Shown here: piece by piece, positions 8,894 to 16,325 of the stretch
Layout of the letters: every line of letters begins with the position of its first letter
How positions within the stretch are numbered: position 1 is the stretch's first letter
NCBI RefSeq assembly: GCF_003312425.1
Contig: NZ_QNUX01000006.1
Location: 1-64,000 of the forward strand
Length of the DNA: 64,000 bases
Reading direction: 5' to 3'
Source of the DNA: Flavobacterium psychrolimnae
GTDB taxonomy: Bacteria; Bacteroidota; Bacteroidia; Flavobacteriales; Flavobacteriaceae
The notes under the pieces: generated by a model
Databases searched by the model: none
Told to the model about the DNA's origin: nothing
Seen by the model: the letters and a program-made list of their open reading frames with translations, nothing else
Program-made: the position numbers and the translations under genes

Positions 8894-11059
8894 TTATCTT
8901 TTTAGGGAAAAATGACCTCTTTTTTCATGACTATTTCTATCAATTTTTAAGACATACCAATAATCGGTAGCAGGAAGTAGGTTTTTATTGAAAGTTCCAT
9001 CCCATGACGGTTTAGCCGCATTCAATCTCGTGATAAGTTTACCATGCCGATCAAAGATATTCACTTCAGCCTCAGGATAATTGACCAATCCTTTTATTTC
9101 CCATACGTCATTGTAGGAATCATTGTTTGGGGTGAAAAATTTTGGAGCAATCAATACTATAAAAGCTTCACTGTCAATTCCACATGAATTTATTTCTCTC
9201 ACATAGGCTGTTTGCAAGCCGCTTGCCACATTGAAAAATACATTCGAACTTTGATAATTAATCCCGTCAACAGAATATTCAAAATAGTCTTTTGGTTTTT
9301 TTAAATAAATTACAACAGTGGTTTCATTGACGTCAATCCTGTCGATTTTTGGTGTATCATGTTCAATTACAGTGATTTTTTTGGTGCTGCTACAGTTGGC
9401 GCTATTTGTTACCGTTACGTTATAAATGCCTGGTGCAGTAACCTGAATTGTCTTCGTGGTTTCGCCGGTAGACCATGAATACGTCATATCAGGGATTGCT
9501 GCATCAAGGATTAAACTGCCGGATTCACAAAGTATTATTTCTTCGTCCGTAACTATCGGAGGATCGTAAATTATGATGTCAACAGCAATCCGATTTCCGT
9601 TTGTACATCCGTTATTTACGGCTTCGGCATAATATGTTGTGTTTTGTGTAATATTGGGTACAGTCAGACTTGTTCCAGTTTCTATGATAGCGGAGCTAGT
9701 TAAGCTCGAATACCAATTAACTGTTCCAATAGTGGTAGTTGCTTGAAGAGTTACAGCTCCTGCTCCACATCTTGAAACTGGGGTATTGGTAGATGTTATG
9801 CTAGGAATAGTATGTATTGTTGCGGTAATAGCTGTTCTGTTATTGGAACATCCTGCGTCTACATAATAAGTTGTTGTTGTATTTAAAAATGGGGTAGTGT
9901 ACTTATTACCTGTGTGTACTAAATTCCCAAAGCTTGCCGCATCATACCAATTAATCGTTCCGCCAGATGCCGTTGCTTGTAATGTTACATCTCCTGGTCC
10001 GCAATTTGAAGCGGGAGTAGTAGCCGTAATTTGAGGAATTATTATCGTGGTACTGGCTGAAATTTCAAGTATTGGGTCATTAGGCATGCCCCCGTATTCT
10101 ACAATATATCCCTTTGATTGGTAATTTCCGCTAGTGTCTCCATTTAATTGTAAATCGTTCCACGATCCAGGAGTTCCTGGAACATCAAGCGCTTTGACGT
10201 GTACATAATGCTCATTTCCATTACTATTATTTGGTTCGCCATTATTCCAAAAAGCAAATTGGTTTGGTGGCGCTGAGCCATTGATTCCGCCATTCCAAAA
10301 AACAGTTCCGTTTTCTGGACCTGTCATCCATTTCCAAATGCCTTCCGTTTCCACATCACTACCGCCAATCCAACCATTTCCTAACGCTTGCTCTCCGGCT
10401 ATTTTTGCTTCGTCAGCAGCGGTGATTGTCGCTAAGTATCCTTGAAGGCCAAAATAATTTTTCTGTTCTGCGGCTGCTTTTGCGGCCGTCCAGCTAATGC
10501 CTATGTTTGGGAAATATTCATAATAGTGACCATTTCTAGGTAAATAATTGGCTGCTCCAAGAGTAATCGAAAAGGTTCTGCTTCCAGACGGAGTTGTAGA
10601 GGAATTGTTAAAAACAACATCTTTGATTGCATTTATAAAGTCTGAATAAAGTACTTGTGCAGGTGGAGTAGCACTGGATAATTTTAATTTTCCTTCAAGA
10701 GGACTCCATTCGGTGACGATATTTGGGTGTAGTGCTGGATTGGATAATTGGATTATATCCTGTCCGTTTACATATCCTGTAGAAATTTGTATGTAAACCG
10801 CGTCAGTCCCAATGTCAGTTGCATCAGAGCCGGTTATATTTACATCGGTCACTATTTTTACCGAAGTTCCTGTACAGTAAATTTGATTACCTGTCGCTGT
10901 AATTCTGGGGGCAACAGCTGTAATAGATGATTTTATTGCTTTTCTAGGAATAACAGCGCTGTCTTTTTTTAGGGTGTAAATGGGAATGGCTGAATAGTTT
11001 GCCATTGGTACAAATAATAAAAGAGTTATTGTTATTTTTAAGAAAGTATTAATTCTCAT
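8894..11059 (-). CDS. Secreted C-type-lectin-like protein with type B T9SS sorting domain
   Basis: The 721-residue protein has an N-terminal signal peptide (about 1-27), a C-type lectin-like domain around residues 175-325 (WIGGSD, GIWKWMTGP, WNNGEPNN with an EPN sugar-binding type motif, SWNDLQ), two or three Ig-like repeats each with NCGPGDVTLQAT or CGAGAVTLQAT and TYYVDAG-like strands (about 350-500), and a gliding-associated C-terminal domain (FFTPNNDSYNDVW, then VNIFDRHGKLI and KRGHFSLKR at the end). The last domain marks export by the type IX secretion system to the cell surface. It is probably a surface adhesin that binds glycans; the ligand is unknown. The EPN motif suggests mannose-type ligands by family knowledge only. 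Confidence 0.88.
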   Translation of the reverse strand: MRINTFLKITITLLLFVPMANYSAIPIYTLKKDSAVIPRKAIKSSITAVAPRITATGNQIYCTGTSVKIVTDVNITGSDATDIGTDAVYIQISTGYVNGQDIIQLSNPALHPNIVTEWSPLEGKLKLSSATPPAQVLYSDFINAIKDVVFNNSSTTPSGSRTFSITLGAANYLPRNGHYYEYFPNIGISWTAAKAAAEQKNYFGLQGYLATITAADEAKIAGEQALGNGWIGGSDVETEGIWKWMTGPENGTVFWNGGINGSAPPNQFAFWNNGEPNNSNGNEHYVHVKALDVPGTPGSWNDLQLNGDTSGNYQSKGYIVEYGGMPNDPILEISASTTIIIPQITATTPASNCGPGDVTLQATASGGTINWYDAASFGNLVHTGNKYTTPFLNTTTTYYVDAGCSNNRTAITATIHTIPSITSTNTPVSRCGAGAVTLQATTTIGTVNWYSSLTSSAIIETGTSLTVPNITQNTTYYAEAVNNGCTNGNRIAVDIIIYDPPIVTDEEIILCESGSLILDAAIPDMTYSWSTGETTKTIQVTAPGIYNVTVTNSANCSSTKKITVIEHDTPKIDRIDVNETTVVIYLKKPKDYFEYSVDGINYQSSNVFFNVASGLQTAYVREINSCGIDSEAFIVLIAPKFFTPNNDSYNDVWEIKGLVNYPEAEVNIFDRHGKLITRLNAAKPSWDGTFNKNLLPATDYWYVLKIDRNSHEKRGHFSLKR

Positions 11060-11095
11060 ACGATACGGTATTGCTGTTCCTGTTTTTTTAAATTT

Positions 11096-11632
11096 CTATT
11101 TTGGCCAGTTCATTTTTTGAAATAAATCCCAAACTACAATTCCGGCACTTACGGAAATATTCAAAGAATGTTTGGTGCCTAGTTGTGGAATTTCGATAGA
11201 GCCATCACACAAGGCAACTGCTTCTTGTGAAACACCATAGACTTCGTTTCCAAAAACTAAAGCATATTTTTCTCCCTTTTTAACCTCAAAATTTTGCAGA
11301 AAAATTGCGCTTTCCACTTGTTCTATGGCAAGTGTCATCACGTTTTCTTTTTTTAATTTTTCGATAACTTCAAGAACATTCTCTTGATGTTCCCAAGCAA
11401 CAGTTTCAGTAGCTCCAAGTGCGGTTTTATGAATTTCCTTGTTAGGAGGTGTGGCAGTGATTCCGCATAAGTATATTTTTTCAATTAGAAATGCATCTGC
11501 GGTTCTAAAAACGGAGCCAATATTGTGTAGGCTTCGAATGTCATCCAATACTAAAATAAGTGGTGTTTTTTCAGATTTTTTAAAAGCCTCGATGGATTTT
11601 CGTTCCAGTTCACTGTTTTCAAGCTTTCTCAT
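11096..11632 (-). CDS. TrmH/SpoU-family RNA 2'-O-methyltransferase
   Basis: The 178-residue protein shows the three SPOUT motifs: DDIRSLHNIGSVFRTADAF (about 30-48), NEVYGVS (about 128) and IPQLGTKHSLNISVSAG (about 148-164). The family transfers a methyl group from S-adenosylmethionine to a ribose of tRNA or rRNA through a knotted dimer. The substrate nucleotide cannot be read from sequence; the short length without an N-terminal RNA-binding domain favours a tRNA enzyme. It lies 36 bases downstream of nothing else on its strand than the DUF1573 region, from which it is separated by a terminator. Confidence 0.88.
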   Translation of the reverse strand: MRKLENSELERKSIEAFKKSEKTPLILVLDDIRSLHNIGSVFRTADAFLIEKIYLCGITATPPNKEIHKTALGATETVAWEHQENVLEVIEKLKKENVMTLAIEQVESAIFLQNFEVKKGEKYALVFGNEVYGVSQEAVALCDGSIEIPQLGTKHSLNISVSAGIVVWDLFQKMNWPK

Positions 11633-11649
11633 ATTTTATAAATTATTCA

Positions 11650-11684
11650 AAAAAAAAGCTTCCGAAGTTAATGGAAGCTTTTTT
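11650..11684 (-). terminator. Terminator of the DUF1573 gene
   Basis: The arm AAAAAAGCTTCC pairs with GGAAGCTTTTTT around a nine-base loop, with long A/T runs on both sides. It lies between the DUF1573 stop and the methyltransferase start on the minus strand. Confidence 0.75.
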
Positions 11685-11701
11685 GTCTATTGAGTTAAAA
11701 T

Positions 11702-12151
11702 TTAGCTTTTTGCAGCAGGAGCAGCTAAAACATTTCCTTTTATTGTAAGTGTTTTACTTGGTACAACTGCATTAGTTGTCAAAGTAACTGTTTTTGTAAA
11801 TGCTTGACCGGCTCTTGACGTATCATATTTTACTCCAATAACTCCTTTTGCACCTGGAGCAATTGGCTCTTTTGGATACGTTGGTACAGTACAACCACAA
11901 GAACCTTGTGCATTAGTAATGATCAATGGTTTGTTACCGTTATTAGTGAAAACAAATTCACGACGACCATCAGAGTTGTACGCTACAGTACCGTAATCAA
12001 TAGTTTCAGTTACGAAAACCATTCCAGCTCCATTTACTTTTGCATTAGCAACTTTAGTATTTGTTGCTTTTAATTTTTTTGATGTTTCTTGTGCGTTAGA
12101 AGTAGTAACTCCTAATACAACTAGCATAGCTAAAGCAATTATTTTTTTCAT
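11702..12151 (-). CDS. DUF1573 secreted protein
   Basis: The 149-residue protein has a signal peptide (cleavage near SNAQ at about 18-21) and an immunoglobulin-like DUF1573 domain: ETIDYGTVAYNSDGRREFVFTN, then GSCGCTVPTYPKEPIAPG with two cysteines, then GVIGVKYDTSRAG. Such domains are periplasmic or surface beta-sandwiches of unknown function. A terminator follows it, so it is probably monocistronic. It is divergent from mutS over 162 bases. Confidence 0.85.
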   Translation of the reverse strand: MKKIIALAMLVVLGVTTSNAQETSKKLKATNTKVANAKVNGAGMVFVTETIDYGTVAYNSDGRREFVFTNNGNKPLIITNAQGSCGCTVPTYPKEPIAPGAKGVIGVKYDTSRAGQAFTKTVTLTTNAVVPSKTLTIKGNVLAAPAAKS

Positions 12152-12313
12152 GTGTCTTTAATTTTAAAAATATCTACAAATCTATATAAAAATTAGAATT
12201 TACGCCTTAATTTTTTCTTAAAAAAATAGTTTAATTTTTTGAAGAGACCGCATTTTTGTTTAAAAATCTATAAATTCGCCTAAATATTTTTTAATTTTTC
12301 AAACACAAAACCA

Positions 12314-14920
12314 TTGGCATCTAAAGATAAAGTAGTTAAGGAAACACCGTTAATGAAACAATACAACGAGATAAAAAGGAAATATCCTGATGCGTGTTTG
12401 TTGTTTCGTGTGGGCGATTTTTATGAGACATTTGGTGAAGATGCTGTGCGTGCTTCTAAAATTTTAGGAATCGTGTTAACCAAGCGTGGAGCGGGTTCTG
12501 AGACAGAAACGGCGCTTGCCGGTTTTCCGCATCATTCTTTGAATACTTATTTGCCAAAATTAGTAAAAGCAGGACTTCGTGTAGCCATTTGTGATCAGCT
12601 TGAAGATCCTAAAATGACTAAAACTATCGTGAAACGCGGTGTTACTGAACTTGTAACTCCAGGAGTTTCAATGAATGACGAAGTGTTGCAGTCCAAAACA
12701 AATAATTTTTTGGCTTCCATTTATTTTACAAATAAATCTATAGGAATTTCCTTTCTGGATGTTTCCACCGGAGAGTTTTTGACGGCTCAAGGAAACGCCG
12801 AATATATTGACAAACTTTTGCAGAATTTTAATCCAAGTGAGGTTCTGATTCCAAAAAACAATAAAAATGATTTCCGGGAAATTTTCGGAGATGATTATCA
12901 CAGTTTTTATTTGGAGGATTGGATTTATAAAGAAGATTACGCATTTGAAACACTGACTAAGCATTTTCAGACAATTTCTTTGAAAGGTTTTGGAATCGAA
13001 GAATTGAAAGAAGGAATCATCGCTTCGGGAGCCATTTTGTATTATTTGTCCGAAACACAACACAATAAGGTGCAGCATATAACAGCAATTCAACGTATTG
13101 CCGAGGATGCTTATGTCTGGATGGACCGTTTTACGATTCGTAATCTGGAATTGTACCACAGTTATAATCCAAATGCGGTCACGCTGCTGGATGTTATTGA
13201 TAAAACGCTTTCGCCAATGGGTGGTCGTTTACTGAAACGTTGGTTGGCATTGCCGTTGAAAGACAGTCATAAAATTCAAGGTCGGCACCAAGTGGTTTCT
13301 TATTTAAAAGAAAACCAAAGTGTTCTAAAAAATATACAAAATCAAATCAAGCAAATTTCTGATTTGGAGCGTTTGATTTCGAAAATAGCTGCCGGAAAAG
13401 TATCGCCTCGCGAGGTGGTTTATTTGAAGGAATCATTAGATGCGATTATTCCAATAAAAACTCTGGCGTTAGAAAGTCCGCAAGAAGCTGTAAAAGTAAT
13501 TGGTGACAGTTTGCACAGTTGTGAATTGTTGCGTGAAAAAATCAAAACGGTTTTAAATCAAGATGCGCCTGTGGCTATTGCCAAAGGAAATGCGATTGCC
13601 AAAGGAATTAATGCTGAATTAGATGAGTTACGGGCAATATCTACTTCTGGAAAAGAATTTTTGGAAGGAATTGAAAAACGGGAATCACAATTAACGGGAA
13701 TTTCTTCGTTGAAAATTTCTTTTAATAACGTTTTTGGATATTATATTGAAGTAAGAAATATGCACAAGGATAAAGTTCCAACTGAATGGATTCGAAAGCA
13801 GACTTTAGTTAACGCAGAACGATATATTACGGAGGAATTAAAAGAATATGAAACAAAAATACTTGGTGCCGAAGAAAAAATTCACAAAATAGAAGTAGAA
13901 TTATTTGAACAATTGGTGAGCTGGATTGCTACGTATATAAAACCGGTTCAAATGAATGCTAATCTTGTGGCGCAACTGGATTGTTTGTGTTCTTTCACGC
14001 AATTAGCTATCGAGAATAAATATGTGTGTCCGGAGCTAGACGAAACATACGAATTGGAAATCAAAAACGGAAGACATCCTGTTATCGAAAAGCAATTGCA
14101 GGTTGGGATGCCTTATATTGCCAATGATGTTTTCTTGGATAGAGAAACCCAGCAGCTGATTATGATTACGGGTCCGAATATGTCCGGAAAATCAGCTATT
14201 TTACGTCAAACAGCTTTGATTGTGCTTTTGTGCCAAATGGGAAGTTTCGTGCCTGCGGATAGCGTGAGAATGGGAATTGTAGATAAGATATTTACCAGAG
14301 TAGGAGCGAGTGATAATATTTCGATGGGTGAGTCTACTTTTATGGTCGAAATGAATGAAACGGCTTCTATCTTGAATAACATTTCTGACAGGAGTTTAGT
14401 GCTTTTAGACGAAATTGGAAGAGGAACGAGCACCTATGACGGGATTTCAATCGCATGGGCAATTGCAGAATTTTTACACGAGCATCCTTCACAACCTAAG
14501 ACCTTGTTTGCAACGCATTATCACGAGTTGAATGAAATGAGCGAATCATTGCCTAGAATTCAAAATTATAATGTGGCTGTCAAAGAATTGAAAGATACCG
14601 TACTTTTTATTCGAAAATTGGTAAAAGGAGGAAGTGCGCATAGTTTTGGAATACATGTGGCAAAAATGGCCGGAATGCCTCAAATCGTAATTTTGAAAGC
14701 ACAGAAGCTTTTGAAAAAATTAGAAAAGAATCATTCGAGCGATGCGCTGAACGGAATTAAAGCCGCTAAGGACGAGATGCAAATGAGTTTCTTTAATCTG
14801 GATGATCCTTTGTTGGAGGAAATCAAAGAAGAGATCTTAAATCTGGACATCAATACCATTACGCCTATGGAAGCGCTGATGAAACTCAATGAAATTAAAA
14901 GAATGTTGACCAGAAAATAA
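12314..14920 (+). CDS. mutS: DNA mismatch repair ATPase MutS
   Basis: MutS clamps on mismatched bases and recruits MutL. The mismatch-reading Phe-x-Glu is at residues 36-38 in GDFYETFGED, the Walker A GPNMSGKS at about 620-627, the dimer/Walker B block VLLDEIGRGTSTYDG at about 697, and ATHYHEL at about 738. The 868-residue length is normal. The start is a TTG at 12314; no ATG lies near, and the predicted first residues MASKDKVVKETPLMKQY fit the family, whereas the first internal ATG (residue 14) would remove them. tRNA genes follow 150 bases downstream on the same strand. Confidence 0.96.
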   Translation: MASKDKVVKETPLMKQYNEIKRKYPDACLLFRVGDFYETFGEDAVRASKILGIVLTKRGAGSETETALAGFPHHSLNTYLPKLVKAGLRVAICDQLEDPKMTKTIVKRGVTELVTPGVSMNDEVLQSKTNNFLASIYFTNKSIGISFLDVSTGEFLTAQGNAEYIDKLLQNFNPSEVLIPKNNKNDFREIFGDDYHSFYLEDWIYKEDYAFETLTKHFQTISLKGFGIEELKEGIIASGAILYYLSETQHNKVQHITAIQRIAEDAYVWMDRFTIRNLELYHSYNPNAVTLLDVIDKTLSPMGGRLLKRWLALPLKDSHKIQGRHQVVSYLKENQSVLKNIQNQIKQISDLERLISKIAAGKVSPREVVYLKESLDAIIPIKTLALESPQEAVKVIGDSLHSCELLREKIKTVLNQDAPVAIAKGNAIAKGINAELDELRAISTSGKEFLEGIEKRESQLTGISSLKISFNNVFGYYIEVRNMHKDKVPTEWIRKQTLVNAERYITEELKEYETKILGAEEKIHKIEVELFEQLVSWIATYIKPVQMNANLVAQLDCLCSFTQLAIENKYVCPELDETYELEIKNGRHPVIEKQLQVGMPYIANDVFLDRETQQLIMITGPNMSGKSAILRQTALIVLLCQMGSFVPADSVRMGIVDKIFTRVGASDNISMGESTFMVEMNETASILNNISDRSLVLLDEIGRGTSTYDGISIAWAIAEFLHEHPSQPKTLFATHYHELNEMSESLPRIQNYNVAVKELKDTVLFIRKLVKGGSAHSFGIHVAKMAGMPQIVILKAQKLLKKLEKNHSSDALNGIKAAKDEMQMSFFNLDDPLLEEIKEEILNLDINTITPMEALMKLNEIKRMLTRK

Positions 14921-14989
14921 TTTTATTTATTTTAATCTTTAGGTTATCAGAAGATTAACTTTTGCACATGATTTTTTTATATAAAAGGC

Positions 14990-15019
14990 TTGTGTAATTC
15001 AATAAATGTCTTAAATTTG
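14990..15019 (+). promoter_or_regulatory. Promoter of the tRNA-Gly/tRNA-Leu unit
   Basis: A TTG at 14990-14992 and TAAATTTG at 15012-15019, separated by 19 bases, match the Bacteroidota housekeeping promoter form (TTG, then TAnnTTTG). It lies 48 bases before the first tRNA. Confidence 0.7.
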
Positions 15020-15067
15020 CATCCGCAATACAGAACAAGTATTGCAGTTCTTTTAAGAATTGATAAT

Positions 15068-15143
15068 GCGAAAATAGCTCAGTTGGTAGAGCGCGACCTT
15101 GCCAAGGTCGAGGTCGCGGGTTCGAGCCCCGTTTTTCGCTCCA
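15068..15143 (+). tRNA. tRNA-Gly(GCC)
   Basis: The sequence folds as a standard cloverleaf: acceptor GCGAAAA pairs with TTTTCGC, the D arm has AGCTCAGTTGGTAGAGC, the anticodon loop is CTTGCCAA giving anticodon GCC, and the T loop is GGTTCGAGCCC. The body is 73 bases (15068-15140) and the CCA is encoded at 15141-15143. Confidence 0.96.
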
Positions 15144-15155
15144 ACACCACATAAT

Positions 15156-15241
15156 GCTCGGATGGTGAAATTGGTAGACACGCTGGACTTAAAATCCAGT
15201 GAACAGCAATGTTCGTGCGGGTTCAAGTCCCGCTCTGAGTA
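15156..15241 (+). tRNA. tRNA-Leu(TAA)
   Basis: This is a class II tRNA of 86 bases. The anticodon stem CTGGA/TCCAG encloses CTTAAAA, giving anticodon TAA. A long variable arm (GTGAACAGCAATGTTCGT) and T loop GGTTCAAGTCC follow. The acceptor pair 1-72 is a G-T wobble. It is 12 bases after tRNA-Gly and shares its promoter; the CCA is not fully encoded. Confidence 0.94.
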
Positions 15242-15243
15242 CT

Positions 15244-15278
15244 AAAAAAGCTTCAAACTATGTTTGGAGCTTTTTTTA
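15244..15278 (+). terminator. Terminator after tRNA-Leu
   Basis: A 15-base arm (15244-15258) pairs with 15262-15276 over a TAT loop and runs into a T tract. It begins three bases after the tRNA. Confidence 0.8.
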
Positions 15279-15330
15279 TTTATAGGAATTTGTAACTCAA
15301 AATAAAATGATTTTTCAGCAATGAATTCTA

Positions 15331-15370
15331 AGTTCGATGTTTGGAATCTGAAATCTACAATCTAAAATTT
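15331..15370. repeat. Copy of the dispersed intergenic repeat
   Basis: The text GGAATCTGAAATCTACAATC followed by TAAAATTT, directly before the YegP-like start codon, resembles the repeats at 2008-2048 and 38184-38220. Confidence 0.45.
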
Positions 15371-15371
15371 A

Positions 15372-15719
15372 ATGGGAGCTTTTGTAATTAGTAAAAGATA
15401 TAACGACGAATATAAATTTGTATTTACATCCAGGAAGGGGAAAGTTGTTTTTACGAGTCTGAGTTATGAACTCAAGTTTGAATGCGAAGAAGATATCGAA
15501 AGGTTTAAAACGAATATTCAGTCAGCTAATTTTTTGAAATTTAAATCTTCTAGTGGGAAGTTTTATTTCAAATTGATGCTTGGGGATAATCATTTTGCAA
15601 CAAGTAGAAAGTACACTACTTCCTTGCGTTTGCAGAAGGGAATAGACGAAATTGTGCGATATGGTTCTGTATCTGAAATATTAGATTTCTCAGTCAATGA
15701 TTTTGTTTTCATCGATTGA
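15372..15719 (+). CDS. YegP/DUF1508 family protein
   Basis: The 115-residue protein has two DUF1508-like repeats. The first begins GAFVISKRYNDEYKFVFTSR and the second KFKSSSGKFYFKLMLGDNH, each in the pattern F-x-K-x-x-G-x-x-Y-F-x-L followed by a polar helix. The family is small, cytoplasmic and of unknown function. The usual tandem repeat ends with SxxY and GI motifs; here TTSLRLQKGIDEIVRY plays that part. It stands alone and is followed by a strong terminator. Confidence 0.7.
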   Translation: MGAFVISKRYNDEYKFVFTSRKGKVVFTSLSYELKFECEEDIERFKTNIQSANFLKFKSSSGKFYFKLMLGDNHFATSRKYTTSLRLQKGIDEIVRYGSVSEILDFSVNDFVFID

Positions 15720-15737
15720 GTTTTTTCGATCGAATTC

Positions 15738-15788
15738 AAAAAAAAGAAGAGCGTCTTGGTAATTACCAAGGCGCTCTTCTTTTTTTTG
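15738..15788 (+). terminator. Terminator of the YegP-like gene
   Basis: A near-perfect hairpin whose inner part is CTTGGTAATTACCAAG and outer part AAGAAGAGCG/CGCTCTTCTT, ending in a long T run. Confidence 0.85.
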
Positions 15789-15831
15789 CTTTTATAAGGC
15801 CGTTTCTTATTGAAGAAACTTTTACAAATTA

Positions 15832-15862
15832 AAAAAGCCATCTCGCAGAGCGGATGGCTTTA
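15832..15862 (-). terminator. Terminator of the alanine-rich lipoprotein gene
   Basis: AAAGCCATC pairs with GATGGCTTT across a ten-base loop, with a T run on the minus strand, just past the lipoprotein stop. Confidence 0.7.
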
Positions 15863-15886
15863 AAATTTTTAGAATTTGAGTTCTAA

Positions 15887-16120
15887 TTATTTTTTTACTT
15901 CTGCAGCAGCGTCAGTAGCAACTTCAGCAGCATCAGTAGCAGCAGCAGCAGCAGAATCAACAACTTGTGCAGCAGAATCAACTACCATAGCAGCAGAATC
16001 AACTACCATAGCAGCAGAATCAACAGCAGTTGCAGAATCCTCAGCAGGAGCGTCAGCTTTTTTACATGATACAACAGTTAATACAGCAACAGCAGCTAAA
16101 CTTAAAAATACTTTTTTCAT
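15887..16120 (-). CDS. Small alanine-rich repeat lipoprotein
   Basis: The 77-residue protein has a signal peptide with lipobox VVSC (Cys19), so it should be a lipoprotein. The mature part is almost only Asp, Ala, Ser, Val and Glu. Residues about 34-61 are four copies of a seven-residue unit (DSAAMVV, DSAAMVV, DSAAQVV, DSAAAAA), followed by TDAAEVATDAAAEVKK. The repeat is helical and acidic and could form a coiled rod in the periplasm, much like Lpp in build but not in sequence. The function is unknown. The antisense open frame over it is a composition artefact. Confidence 0.8.
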   Translation of the reverse strand: MKKVFLSLAAVAVLTVVSCKKADAPAEDSATAVDSAAMVVDSAAMVVDSAAQVVDSAAAAATDAAEVATDAAAEVKK

Positions 16121-16157
16121 CTTAATTTAATATAAAAGGTTAATTATTAATTCGTGG

Positions 16158-16165
16158 CAAAGATA
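16158..16165 (-). promoter_or_regulatory. -7 box of the alanine-rich lipoprotein gene
   Basis: The minus strand reads TATCTTTG, a TAnnTTTG box, 38 bases before the start codon and after a long A/T tract. I see no clear TTG at the usual upstream distance, so this is only half a promoter. Confidence 0.45.
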
Positions 16166-16325
16166 TAAATTTTTTAATATGTAAAATATTTTTTTATTTT
16201 TTTTTTAAAAAATATTATTTTTTGTCAACGCTGGAACAAGTTACAATTATTATGCCAGTTTAAGCAATTGATTAAGAAATGTTTAATAACATTTGATTAG
16301 TCTTGTTTTCTGGCTATTTTTGTTT

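Noticed and set aside
15930..16040. Repeated 21-base units resembling a repeat array
   Set aside because: The units are adjacent without spacers and code for a seven-residue protein repeat, so they are not a CRISPR array.
15876..16130. 84-residue plus-strand frame rich in Ala, Ser and Thr
   Set aside because: It is the antisense shadow of the tandem-repeat lipoprotein gene; GCA-rich repeats read open in several frames.
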